DNA from: Bacteroidota bacterium
Lineage (GTDB): Bacteria > Bacteroidota > Ignavibacteria > Kryptoniales > JAKASW01
NCBI GenBank assembly: GCA_021794075.1
Contig: JAJYRM010000041.1
Location: 1 to 35,021, forward strand
DNA length: 35,021 nucleotides
Direction of reading: 5' to 3'
A model generated the notes under the pieces. The model was not told where the DNA came from, searched no databases, and saw only the letters and a list, made by a program, of their open reading frames with translations. Made by a program: the position numbers and the translations under genes. This document shows, in pieces, positions 17,533-26,364 of this stretch. Numbering within the stretch: the stretch's first letter is position 1; each line of letters begins with the position of its first letter.

Positions 17533-19248
17533 TTACTCCTTTTCTGTCGTTACGGCAAATCTCTTAATCTTCTGTGTGGTTGTCTTCTGAAATTCCTCGT
17601 CTCGAACGACGAATCTCTTTATCTGTTTGTAAGTCTGCAGCTCACGGTTAACCTTCCTCACCTCGCCGTCGATAATTTCGTTTATCAATTCCGGCGTGAT
17701 CGTGACGTGTTTTGTCTCCGATAATTCTATGAACGATTCCGCGTCGACGACGATCTGAGCCGCGATGATCTCCCCTTCCTTTTCGTTCTTCTCGCCGTAA
17801 ACCATGCTCTCAATTATATACGGACTTCTGTTCAACACATCCTCGATTTCCTCAGGGAAGACGTTTTCTCCTCCCTTCGAGATGATGACGTTCTTCTTAC
17901 GGCCGCTGATGTGAAGGAAGCCGTCTTCGTCAATGTATCCGACGTCCCCCGTCTTGAACCAGTCGCCCGCGAAAGTCTCCTCTGTCGCCTTCTCGTTCTT
18001 GTAATATCCGAGCATCACGTTGGGCGCCTTCGCGTAGACCTCCCCAATACCTTTTGAATCCGGGTTCGCGATTTTTATCTGGACATGCGGCAGCGGAGTG
18101 CCCGCAGCGTCGTCTTTGAAATCCTGAAGTCTGTTTAAGGTGAGTATCGGCGATGTCTCCGTCAGACCGTAGCCCTGGACAAACCCGAAGCCGAACTCCC
18201 TCAACCCTTTCGCGACTACCGGATCCGGCGCGGCGCCGCCCGCTATGAAACACCTGATCGCCCCCCCGAACTTGTGATGAATCTCCTTAAACACCGCCTT
18301 CTTAGAACTCTTCCAGCCGATCTTCGATAGAACGTCGGTCGCCTTGATCATCGGCCTTATGACGCGCGCCACCATCTTTTTCTCCTTTATACCGCGGTAA
18401 ATCGCCTTGAACATCTTGTCGTAGAGGAGCGGAACCGCAAGGAGTATCGTGGGCTTTGCTTTCTGCATGTCTTCGACGACGGTCTTCAGCGACCTGGCGT
18501 ACGCGACGGACGAACCGCCATATAGCGGGCACAGCATCCCACATGTGCATTCGTAAGTGTGATGCATCGGCAGAACCGAGAGGAACCTATCTTCAGGATA
18601 TATGCCGAAGAAGCTTACCATATCGGTCAGGTTTGAAGCGATGTTCTTCTGGCTGAGCATAACTCCTTTCGCTCTCCCGAGCGTGCCGGAAGTGAATATT
18701 ATCACCGCCAGCTCCTCAGGATTGATTCGAGGAAGTTTGTCTGCCGATATTGCCGGGGTCTTGTTGATCAGCTCGACCATCGAGAGGAAACCTTCTTCGT
18801 CTTTTCTCAGGTCCATGCTGATATAGTGACGGACATGTTTGAGCCCGGCCATCTTCTCGCGGAACACCGCTTCGTATGTCTCCGAAAAGATGACCGAAGT
18901 CGCTTCCGATTCGTGCAGGATGTTCAATATCTCGTTGACGCCGAGGTTTTTGTCCACAGGGACTACGACCATGTTAAAGGCCATCGCCGTAAGATAGCTC
19001 ATGGCCCACTGCACACGGTTTTCACCGATAACGGCGATGTGGTCGCGTTCTTTGACCCCGAGGTTCCTGAGCGCCGCTCCGAAGCGCAGGACATTCTCCA
19101 TGAGAGACTCATAAGTCACCTCCCGAATGGGAGTCTCACCGAGATCCTGAAGGGCAGGCTTGTTCTTAAATCTTCGCGCGGATTGGACTAGCATGTCCTG
19201 TAAGGACTCGATGCGAGGTACATCGAACAGCGGAATGTCTGTTCTCAT
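17533..19248 (-). CDS. Long-chain acyl-CoA synthetase (AMP-binding enzyme, FadD/FAA1 type)
   Basis: A 571-residue adenylate-forming enzyme that activates fatty acids to acyl-CoA through an acyl-AMP. The phosphate loop IIFTSGTLGRAKGVMLS is at 183-199. The adenine motif GYGLTETSP is at 359-367. Next come FKTGDVGYIDEDGFLHISGRKK (about 431-452, with the hinge GRKK) and the C-terminal catalytic lysine K560 in QKTTTQKIKR. No signal peptide or membrane helix is apparent. The gene lies between two glycoside hydrolase genes in the same direction, 49 bases after the alpha-mannosidase and 133 before the alpha-galactosidase-like gene. A direct functional link is not obvious. GGAGG is present about 10 bases before the ATG. 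Confidence 0.92.
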   Translation of the reverse strand: MRTDIPLFDVPRIESLQDMLVQSARRFKNKPALQDLGETPIREVTYESLMENVLRFGAALRNLGVKERDHIAVIGENRVQWAMSYLTAMAFNMVVVPVDKNLGVNEILNILHESEATSVIFSETYEAVFREKMAGLKHVRHYISMDLRKDEEGFLSMVELINKTPAISADKLPRINPEELAVIIFTSGTLGRAKGVMLSQKNIASNLTDMVSFFGIYPEDRFLSVLPMHHTYECTCGMLCPLYGGSSVAYARSLKTVVEDMQKAKPTILLAVPLLYDKMFKAIYRGIKEKKMVARVIRPMIKATDVLSKIGWKSSKKAVFKEIHHKFGGAIRCFIAGGAAPDPVVAKGLREFGFGFVQGYGLTETSPILTLNRLQDFKDDAAGTPLPHVQIKIANPDSKGIGEVYAKAPNVMLGYYKNEKATEETFAGDWFKTGDVGYIDEDGFLHISGRKKNVIISKGGENVFPEEIEDVLNRSPYIIESMVYGEKNEKEGEIIAAQIVVDAESFIELSETKHVTITPELINEIIDGEVRKVNRELQTYKQIKRFVVRDEEFQKTTTQKIKRFAVTTEKE

Positions 19249-19297
19249 TTCAGGAAAACCTCCTTGTCTAAAATTTCGCGAGCTTCCGTTAAAACAA

Positions 19298-22200
19298 CTA
19301 GAAGTAGACCTTGATCGTCTTTATAGAATTCTTTTTCGTGTCGACGAAGACATGATTTCCTTTGAACGGGATGGGCTTTCCGTCTTCCTCGAGGAAATTT
19401 GATTCGACAACCTTCTTCGGCCTCCTGGGCAACAGCAGGTCGGCCTGAGAATCTTTTCCTGAAGCATCATACCATTCTACCACCCATGCCTTCGAATCCT
19501 CCGCCTGCTTGACTATCGTCAAGACAAGGTTTGACGGGGACAACCTGAAAAAGGAATAGGTTGATGGAAGCGGACCGGAATGTCGCGCTGAGATCGAAGC
19601 GATCAAAGGATTATTGAAATCATATCCTTCCCTTTCAGTCCCACCCGATTTCCAAGTGCCGGAATGAGAGTAAATCGCGTAGTCGATAGTGTGCTTCCCA
19701 CGATCGGCCGTTGGATCGGGCCAAACGGGCGAGCGCAGGAGCGATAGGCGCATGACGCTTCCCTTTATGTCGTAACCGTATTTCGAATTGTTGAGCAAAC
19801 TCACGCCGAATCCCGCGCCCGAAGATGTTGACCGGGCAACTTCTTCCGACATATCGGCCCATCTTTCGGCAGGGACCTCCCACTTCGCTTCATCCCAACT
19901 GTTCTTCGGTATCGTGGCACGCCCAATGGTTCCGTAAGGAATCTCGAATGTTGCCAACGAATCGCGCACGTTAACTGGAAAGGCGACCTTCAACATTGTA
20001 TGGGTTTCCCACCAATCCACGTTTGTTCTGAAATCGACTCTGTCGATTCCGTTGTATAGAATTATGTCCTGTTTGAAGAACGAGGTCGGGAAATTGTCGG
20101 TGGGATAGACGCCGATCTCTCCGGGCTTTCTAAGATCGCGGCAAACTCTCAGGACAACGCGTACCGGACCTTTCTCGACCACTTCTATCTTTCTAAACTT
20201 CGTCGGGTACTCGACTCGGGTCAGGCCGATATTCCACGCGTCCCACTGTTTCGGCTTATCTTCGAGAACCTGCAGCCGATTCCCAAATCCGGTGAGCACC
20301 TCTCTGCCGTTCTTCTTGTCAAAAATACCCTTTACCCAGCCGGAGTCGTGGTCGACTGTGACTTTGTAGAATTGGTTCTCGATAGTCGTGCTGTCGATCT
20401 CCAATCCCGTTGAATTAATCCGAGGCCTGATATTTCTCAAATCGTAGACTCTGTACCCCATCGGCGGCACGCCTGAAGCAATGAACAGTATTTCGCGCGA
20501 GTAAAGTCCCTTATCCACAATTTGAGAAGGAACTTCCTTGCCGCTGACGTCATAAATCGAATAATCGCCGATGAAGCTTTCCGGCAACGGAACTCTCACG
20601 ACATCTGATCTTTCCCATGACAAAGGATTGTAGACAACAACCGGACGACCCTTGACGTTGAGCGTGTTGATTCGCTTATCAATGTTAGAGAAAGATCCAT
20701 CCAGCTCGTGCGTCCCGATCTCTTTGGCGATCCTGTATCTTTCCGCTGCGTCAATATAATTCTCCCGAATCCCCGAGCCGGGAAGTATGTCGTGGAACTG
20801 GTTGAACATGACCTCTTGCCACGCCTTCTCGATCGAAGCATTGTCGTACTTTCTTCCATACATCGTGGCGACCGTCGAAAACTTCTCGGCATTGGTGAGG
20901 AGCTCCTCCGACTCGCGATTCGCCTTCTTCGTCTCCGACTGAGTTGTAAAAGTGCCGCGGTGATACTCGAGATAAAGTTCGCTGTCCCAAACGGGGAGTT
21001 TCGATAAGTTTTGGTCCTTCAACCAGCTTATGTAATTCCCGGCGGTGCCGAATTCGACTTTCGGATAGATATCGAGAGTCTTCAGGCGATCGATCCGCTT
21101 CATCATTTCCAACGACGGTCCGCCGCCGTGATCGCCCACGCCGAAAAGGACCATCATCTTCGTGAAACCGGAGTTCGCTTCGAACTGCCTCATCCAGTCA
21201 GTCAGTCTGTATGGATCGGTAATCTGGTTGACGTAGTCGAACGGGAAATAGCTCAGTATCTTTGAACCGTCCGGCGCCTCCCACCAGAAAACGCGGTATG
21301 GGAAAACATCCGTGTCGTTCCACCCAATCTTCTGCGTGATAAAAGCGTCGATGCCTGCGTTAAGATAGAACTCCGGCATGTTCCAGGTGTAGCCGAAGGA
21401 GTCGGGATTCCACCCGATTTTCGCCACGACGCCGAGGTTATTTTTGAAATATCTCTGCGAATACAAAAGTTGGTGCATCCAGGACTCGCCGCTCGGAAGG
21501 TTGCAGTCCGGCTCTATCCACATTCCGCCGACCACTTCCCATCTTCCTTCCTTTACGCGCTCTTTTATCCCATTGAAGACGGCCGGATCATATTTTTGCA
21601 TCCAGGCATAATATGCAGCCGCGCTTTGCGCGTAGGTCATATCGGGCCGGACCTTCATCATGTTCAGCACGGAGCCGAATGTCCTTTCGCAAATATCGAT
21701 CGTCTCTTTATACCTCCACAACCATGCGGCATCTATGTGCGCGTTTGACACGAAATACAGCGTGTATTGCTTCGCAAAATCGGATATCGGTCTTAGAAGC
21801 GGCCTCACGACATTTACCGACTTCATGAATCCGGCTGCGTCTCCGCGGCGTAGGGCATCGACGTCTATTCTGGACGCGAGAGTCTGCAGAAGGCTGTTGA
21901 GATCAGCCTTCTTGCCTCTGTCCATATGAGATTTGTCGATGTGCGGATCCACCTTGACATGCGCGTTGGTCTGGTAAGTATCGAAGCTCAGGAGCTTCTG
22001 CCCAACCCGGAAACTCAGGGCCAGGTCCCGAAGAGTGTCGGGCAACTCGCTGATCGATTGACTTCTAAGTTCCGCGGCCAGCAGATGCATGTTTGCTCCG
22101 CCATTGACAGCCTTAATCGCTACCACAAACTTCATCCCAGGCCTGGCGTCATTGGTCAGCGTGAATTCCTTATCGAAAGGAAAGTATCCCCTGCTCTCTC

Positions 22201-22573
22201 CGTTGATCCACATGAATCCATAGTTATCAAGCTGGACGAAGAGGCTTATTCTGCCACGCACCGGGTCGCCTAATATGGTTTCCGGGAGGACGAAAGTGGT
22301 CCGCATCCAGCAAGAGTCGGCGTCAATCTCGCTTCCGAGTCTTACTTGCTTCCAGCCAGAATCGTCGAAGTTGAAGTTTGTTGGATCGCCGTTGAAAACC
22401 GCGGTGCTGAGGTCCGGACTGACGCGCCAGTCCTCAACGTAGGCGTTTGAAGCGGCGGAATCCAAGACTGACACCAGCCTGTCGACATTGGTCGGGCCGC
22501 CTTGCCTGCCGAACGCGATAGAAATTGGAACAAGAATAGCAACGAACAGCGGAACGCGGAAAAACTTTCTCAT
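19298..22573 (-). CDS. Secreted GH38 alpha-mannosidase
   Basis: A 1091-residue exported enzyme removing alpha-linked mannose from glycans. A signal peptide (about 1-22, ending IAFG) is followed by an N-terminal beta region resembling a galactose-binding-like domain (about 45-170). The GH38 catalytic domain starts at YFVSNAHIDAAWLWR, where H279 and D281 are zinc ligands. GGMWIEPDCNLPSGES (349-364) is a family landmark, and IGWNPDSFGYTWNMP carries the expected nucleophile D391. The mid-domain and long C-terminal beta-sandwiches follow, as in family members of about 1,000 residues. It heads a minus-strand group with an acyl-CoA synthetase and an alpha-galactosidase-like enzyme. The lack of a lipoprotein cysteine or a T9SS tail suggests a periplasmic location. 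Confidence 0.9.
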   Translation of the reverse strand: MRKFFRVPLFVAILVPISIAFGRQGGPTNVDRLVSVLDSAASNAYVEDWRVSPDLSTAVFNGDPTNFNFDDSGWKQVRLGSEIDADSCWMRTTFVLPETILGDPVRGRISLFVQLDNYGFMWINGESRGYFPFDKEFTLTNDARPGMKFVVAIKAVNGGANMHLLAAELRSQSISELPDTLRDLALSFRVGQKLLSFDTYQTNAHVKVDPHIDKSHMDRGKKADLNSLLQTLASRIDVDALRRGDAAGFMKSVNVVRPLLRPISDFAKQYTLYFVSNAHIDAAWLWRYKETIDICERTFGSVLNMMKVRPDMTYAQSAAAYYAWMQKYDPAVFNGIKERVKEGRWEVVGGMWIEPDCNLPSGESWMHQLLYSQRYFKNNLGVVAKIGWNPDSFGYTWNMPEFYLNAGIDAFITQKIGWNDTDVFPYRVFWWEAPDGSKILSYFPFDYVNQITDPYRLTDWMRQFEANSGFTKMMVLFGVGDHGGGPSLEMMKRIDRLKTLDIYPKVEFGTAGNYISWLKDQNLSKLPVWDSELYLEYHRGTFTTQSETKKANRESEELLTNAEKFSTVATMYGRKYDNASIEKAWQEVMFNQFHDILPGSGIRENYIDAAERYRIAKEIGTHELDGSFSNIDKRINTLNVKGRPVVVYNPLSWERSDVVRVPLPESFIGDYSIYDVSGKEVPSQIVDKGLYSREILFIASGVPPMGYRVYDLRNIRPRINSTGLEIDSTTIENQFYKVTVDHDSGWVKGIFDKKNGREVLTGFGNRLQVLEDKPKQWDAWNIGLTRVEYPTKFRKIEVVEKGPVRVVLRVCRDLRKPGEIGVYPTDNFPTSFFKQDIILYNGIDRVDFRTNVDWWETHTMLKVAFPVNVRDSLATFEIPYGTIGRATIPKNSWDEAKWEVPAERWADMSEEVARSTSSGAGFGVSLLNNSKYGYDIKGSVMRLSLLRSPVWPDPTADRGKHTIDYAIYSHSGTWKSGGTEREGYDFNNPLIASISARHSGPLPSTYSFFRLSPSNLVLTIVKQAEDSKAWVVEWYDASGKDSQADLLLPRRPKKVVESNFLEEDGKPIPFKGNHVFVDTKKNSIKTIKVYF

Positions 22574-22937
22574 GAGCTAGCCCATAATTGTAGTTTTGCA
22601 AAGTACCACAAACACTTATATGCACGATCGATCTTCGTTCGCACCGAACGAGGAGTCGGAGGAGTTGCCTAATGCAAGCCACAGCGGCCGATAAATTTCG
22701 TGGTTTTTCGTTTAGGAAACAATTATCGAATGTCGCGATGATATGCTTGGCAAACAAAAACGAATGTTGGTCACTCCATCTGCGCATCGGGATGGCGACG
22801 AATAGTCACCGCGATCAATCGCCGCTTCTGTTTGCGAAAGGAATGATGCCTCGGGTTGCCCGAGGCTTTCATAACCGGTCGGGATATTATAACTTATTCA
22901 GTAGCATGAACGAGCCGACACTAATCGGGAGATGGCA
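22574..22937. other. Divergent intergenic region with an orphan terminator
   Basis: About 360 bases between the divergent alpha-mannosidase and ispE genes. It contains a strong plus-strand hairpin (22848-22869) with no recognisable gene in front of it. A plus-strand frame at 22672-22941 has no family resemblance and would run across the terminator into ispE, so I do not call it. Confidence 0.45.
22848..22869 (+). terminator. Intrinsic terminator-like hairpin ahead of ispE
   Basis: GCCTCGGG (22848-22855) and CCCGAGGC (22859-22866) form a perfect 8-bp stem with a TTG loop, followed by TTTC. No plus-strand protein gene precedes it. It could end a small RNA or be an attenuator in the ispE leader. 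Confidence 0.5.
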
Positions 22938-23768
22938 GTGAAGATACTTGCACCGGCGAAGATCAACATAGGACTTCGTATTATCCGCAAGCGATCCGAC
23001 AATTATCACGACCTCCAAACAGTGTTCTATCCAATTCATCTTTCAGATGTACTTGAAATCGTCAAGGCGGACCGGCACGAGTTCTACTCAAACATCAAGC
23101 TCGAAGACGACGCGAACCTTTGCCTGCGCGCCCTCGACTTCTTCTGTGAGCGAACCGGCATCAACGCCGAGGTCAGGATGACGCTGAAGAAAAACATTCC
23201 CATCGGCGCCGGTCTCGGCGGCGGGAGTTCCGACGCGGCAGCGGTACTCCTTGCCCTGCAGGACATTTACGGCAAACCTCTCAGCGAAATTGAGCTCCTG
23301 AACATCGCGGAACAACTCGGCTCGGACGTTCCTTTCTTTCTGAAGAAGAGACCCGCTTATGCCACTGGGAAGGGAGAGATGATTGAGCCACTGTCATTCC
23401 AGCTAAATACTTTTATCCTGACCGTCACGCCCGAGATCTACGTGTCGACGCCGTTGGCTTACTCGCTCGTCACTCCGTCCGGAGAAAAAGATACGTCGCT
23501 TCGCGACGCGCTCCTCCGGCTCGGAAGCGACGTCGCCAACTACAAGGATGCGATCGTAAACGACTTCGAGCAACCGGTGTTCGAGAAATTCCCCGAGATC
23601 GGCCGGATTAAATCGGAAATGTATGCGTCAGGGGCTGACTTCGCGCTCATGTCAGGAAGCGGAAGCAGCGTATACGGATTCTTCCGAACGAGACCGGAGG
23701 CAGAAAACGCTCTCGCTGCTTTGGGCGCGAAATTCGCCCTGCGCGCGGGTGATATTACCGCGCCGTAA
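22938..23768 (+). CDS. ispE: 4-diphosphocytidyl-2-C-methyl-D-erythritol kinase IspE
   Basis: IspE is the ATP-dependent kinase of the methylerythritol-phosphate isoprenoid pathway, in the GHMP kinase family. The N-terminus KILAPAKINIGLRI is standard. The GHMP phosphate-binding loop is PIGAGLGGGSSDAAAVLLAL (about 88-107 here). FALMSGSGSSVYGFF near the C-terminus is the third GHMP motif. The length of about 276 residues is normal. I start at the GTG at 22938 because GGGAG (22927-22931) lies six bases ahead of it. The ATG at 22932 directly abuts that site, leaving no spacing. The gene is alone on the plus strand, with no other MEP genes in view. Confidence 0.94.
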   Translation: MKILAPAKINIGLRIIRKRSDNYHDLQTVFYPIHLSDVLEIVKADRHEFYSNIKLEDDANLCLRALDFFCERTGINAEVRMTLKKNIPIGAGLGGGSSDAAAVLLALQDIYGKPLSEIELLNIAEQLGSDVPFFLKKRPAYATGKGEMIEPLSFQLNTFILTVTPEIYVSTPLAYSLVTPSGEKDTSLRDALLRLGSDVANYKDAIVNDFEQPVFEKFPEIGRIKSEMYASGADFALMSGSGSSVYGFFRTRPEAENALAALGAKFALRAGDITAP

Positions 23769-24253
23769 CTTCTCACACAAAGCAATCTCTTCTGTACCAT
23801 CTTCGTTTGGTCGCCCAATCAATGGGGGAGACCGATAGGAATCTCTCTGTTCCACCATCCACATTCCGGTTCATAGGCCTTCCCTCAACCATCCCCAGAA
23901 AACTCTCCCGACGTTAAACTTCGTGCCGATATTTGTGGCATTAAAATGTCATTAATTCTCTTTAATCTTCCCATAATTGCGAACCAACAGCCAGCTTCTA
24001 CCGTTGGTAAAATTAGAAGCGACAGAGACCTTAGATGGAGCAGCAGCACGCCGATCGAACCAGGCCCCAAACCTTCTGGCATCGCCCAACAAGACGTGTG
24101 AAAGCTCCATTCTAACTAATTCTTCATTCTTTTGGCGAATGACTCATTTCTAAAGATTCCGGAATCATCACAGCCTTTCCGAATGGAGACTTTCTTAACA
24201 CAATTGCAACATTATGAAAACGCGAGGTTAACATCCCACTCGTAAATTGTTGC
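23769..24253. other. Long intergenic region between ispE and the phosphodiesterase gene
   Basis: About 485 bases without a supported gene. A hairpin (GGTC/GACC with CCC/GGG inside, 23809-23833) follows ispE but lacks a T tract. The part from about 24180 is AT-rich and likely contains the promoter for the next gene. A 65-codon minus-strand frame (23885-24082) has no ribosome binding site or family resemblance. Confidence 0.45.
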
Positions 24254-25240
24254 ATGAAAATGACAGAGACGGAAACCTTGAGCACAACGACATCATCTTT
24301 CAGGATAGCTCACATTTCGGACACGCACGTAAGCCCGGAATACAATAGACACAACGTTGCGAAGTTGAAGAACCTTCTCGCTTACATTGTGGACGAACAA
24401 TTCGACCATATCGCCATTACGGGGGATATTACCGGCAATGGAGAGGACGGGGGTTACAGGTCGGTACGACGCCTCTTGAAATATTTTGACCTTCTACAAT
24501 ACGACAAGCTGAGCGTGACGATCGGGAACCATGACATCTTCGGTGGGGTACACAGGGCGGAGGATCTTTTCAATTTTGGAAGCCGTTGCCGGACCAGAGA
24601 TTACGACGCGCAAGTCAGACTCTTCGAAAGATCGTTCAAGGAGACATTTCCGAATAAAGCCTACGCGGGCGAAAGCATCTTTCCTTATGTGAAGATAGTA
24701 GGCCCGGTGGCATTGATTGGAATCAATTCAATCTCCAGGTTTCACGCGATGTGGAACCCTGTCGGCTCTAATGGACGAATCGCGGACGCTCAGATCGAGG
24801 AAGTGGAGAGAATGCTTCTTCATCCTTCCATTGCCGCGCTGAAAAAGGTAGTTTTGATTCACCATCACTTCAACAAATACCGTCCCTTTTCCAACTCTCT
24901 TGGGACTTCCCTTTACCAGAAATTTGAAGCTCAGACGTTAAAGCTGTACGGCAAGGATCGAGTCGAACAAGTATTCAGGAAATGTGGTGTCGACGCGGTC
25001 CTGCACGGGCACACACACATCGAAGGGATTTACTCAAGATCCGGAATAATGTTTTCCAGCGCTTCGCTAAATCGGGTTAGAGACGGGGCCGATGTCGATG
25101 ATCCCGTGGCCAAAAGCCAGCTCGGATTCAACGAGATTTCGGTCTCGAGCGAGGGAACGATTATGGTTAGCAAACGCCGCGTGATAGTTCAACCGAAAGG
25201 GACCTCCTCGCGGGCGCTCGATAAAAAGATCTACAGGTAG
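24254..25240 (+). CDS. Calcineurin-like metallophosphoesterase (CpdA-like)
   Basis: A 328-residue cytosolic metallophosphoesterase with all five metal-binding blocks in order: ISDTH (D and H), ITGDITGNGED, TIGNHDIF, LIHHHFN, and LHGHTHIEG. Overall layout matches class III cyclic-nucleotide phosphodiesterases of the CpdA/Icc type, but this superfamily also contains phospholipid and nucleotide phosphatases, so the substrate is open. The protein has no signal peptide. The start is uncertain: no Shine-Dalgarno precedes ATG 24254, and another ATG lies two codons on. It stands alone between two non-coding stretches and converges on the T9SS-associated block. Confidence 0.85.
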   Translation: MKMTETETLSTTTSSFRIAHISDTHVSPEYNRHNVAKLKNLLAYIVDEQFDHIAITGDITGNGEDGGYRSVRRLLKYFDLLQYDKLSVTIGNHDIFGGVHRAEDLFNFGSRCRTRDYDAQVRLFERSFKETFPNKAYAGESIFPYVKIVGPVALIGINSISRFHAMWNPVGSNGRIADAQIEEVERMLLHPSIAALKKVVLIHHHFNKYRPFSNSLGTSLYQKFEAQTLKLYGKDRVEQVFRKCGVDAVLHGHTHIEGIYSRSGIMFSSASLNRVRDGADVDDPVAKSQLGFNEISVSSEGTIMVSKRRVIVQPKGTSSRALDKKIYR

Positions 25241-25362
25241 TAATCCCGGAGATTTCTCCCGGCGACTTCCTCCCCCATAACTCCCCATGCCAGCATATTC
25301 GGCATCGCGAAAAAGGACTCCTTACACTTAGCGCAAAGGATGTCTTTGCTTCATGAGTTGCT

Positions 25363-26364
25363 TTAGAAATTTACCGCCAGTTGCAGCTGGGTTTGGTATC
25401 CCATGTCCATTGGAAGCGGCGTCACGGCAACGTGGGCCTGGATCGCCTTGTTATGAACGTGGGCCGCGATCGCAGCTTCAAGCGCTGACGCGAAATGGTT
25501 GAGAAGCACGAACTCAAGCGCGTTGGTTGCGACCCTGAAAAGACTGTTCGCCTTGCCGCGAGCATCCATGTAATAACCGCTGTTCGGAGTGTCGGCTTCG
25601 TTGTACGCGATAGGTGGCGCTCCCTGCTGGCCATTTTGCAGCCAAAGGGCGTAAGGTGAATCAACCCAACCCTGCCTGAACTGCGGGTACTTCCCGATCA
25701 ATTCGTAATACTCAAAATTTCCGTGAGGGAAAAGTTGATGGGTAAAATAACCGCCCATCGCCCCCTCGATCTGGTTAAGGGCGTACCAGTTTACTTGTGT
25801 CCATGGCGCCGCCGTGGCGCTTATGGTATTCGGCAGGAGCTGACCAATCCAGTTAGATATAACCTGCTGCCCCTGTGGGGTTGTACCGTTATATTGTTCC
25901 AGAGTAACGTAGTTATTCTTTATCCATTGAGCATACCTGACAACACTGTAGTGCGCGTTTTGGTAGTTATCGGCTGCGGTGCCATCCGCATACCTCATAT
26001 AGAAGCTCTCCTGGTTATTTCCTTTCGTGGTCCAGATGAAATCTACCGCCCATGCCGCGGCCTCGAGAGCAAGAAACCCGGCGCCTACCCAGTAATCTTT
26101 GTTGTAGATCTGCCCCGCACCGGGAACAAGAAGAGAAAGTCCGCCCGCTGCCAGGGCTGATTTTGTTTCCACAGCATCGAGTGAGTCTTTCACTGCCGGA
26201 GTTGGCTGGACAGCGAAGAGGTCTTCTGAGAGAACCCCCGTCAACTTGGGCTCACTTGCCTGCGAGCCAAGATCGGCTGTCTTCAGGAAGAGTCCATCGT
26301 TAAATCGTGTCTGGGCCTCCGCGCCGAGCGAAAGCACGAGTATTACTAAAACAACTGTGCGCAT
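25363..26364 (-). CDS. Exported DUF5683-like protein
   Basis: 333 residues with a signal peptide (MRTVVLVILVLSLGAEA, cut before Q). The recognisable part is SLLVPGAGQIYNKDYWVGAGFLALEAAAWAVDF (about 77-109), the PGAGQIYN motif followed by a hydrophobic helix seen in DUF5683-type envelope proteins of this group. After that comes a long tyrosine/asparagine-rich region with no motif I recognise, a second hydrophobic helix (about 278-300), and a final short strand (TQLQLAVNF) with a C-terminal phenylalanine. Function unknown. The gene is last in the T9SS-associated block, and its first 19 bases overlap the gene in front, so it is probably translated with the protease-propeller-barrel protein. Confidence 0.65.
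   Translation of the reverse strand: MRTVVLVILVLSLGAEAQTRFNDGLFLKTADLGSQASEPKLTGVLSEDLFAVQPTPAVKDSLDAVETKSALAAGGLSLLVPGAGQIYNKDYWVGAGFLALEAAAWAVDFIWTTKGNNQESFYMRYADGTAADNYQNAHYSVVRYAQWIKNNYVTLEQYNGTTPQGQQVISNWIGQLLPNTISATAAPWTQVNWYALNQIEGAMGGYFTHQLFPHGNFEYYELIGKYPQFRQGWVDSPYALWLQNGQQGAPPIAYNEADTPNSGYYMDARGKANSLFRVATNALEFVLLNHFASALEAAIAAHVHNKAIQAHVAVTPLPMDMGYQTQLQLAVNF

Noticed and set aside
22672-22941. Plus-strand 89-codon frame before ispE
   Set aside because: It runs through the terminator hairpin and overlaps the ispE start in another frame; no family resemblance.
25244-25262. Hairpin between the convergent phosphodiesterase and DUF5683-like genes as a bidirectional terminator
   Set aside because: The CCGGAGA/TCTCCCGG stem has a bulge and no T tract on either strand, so support is too weak.
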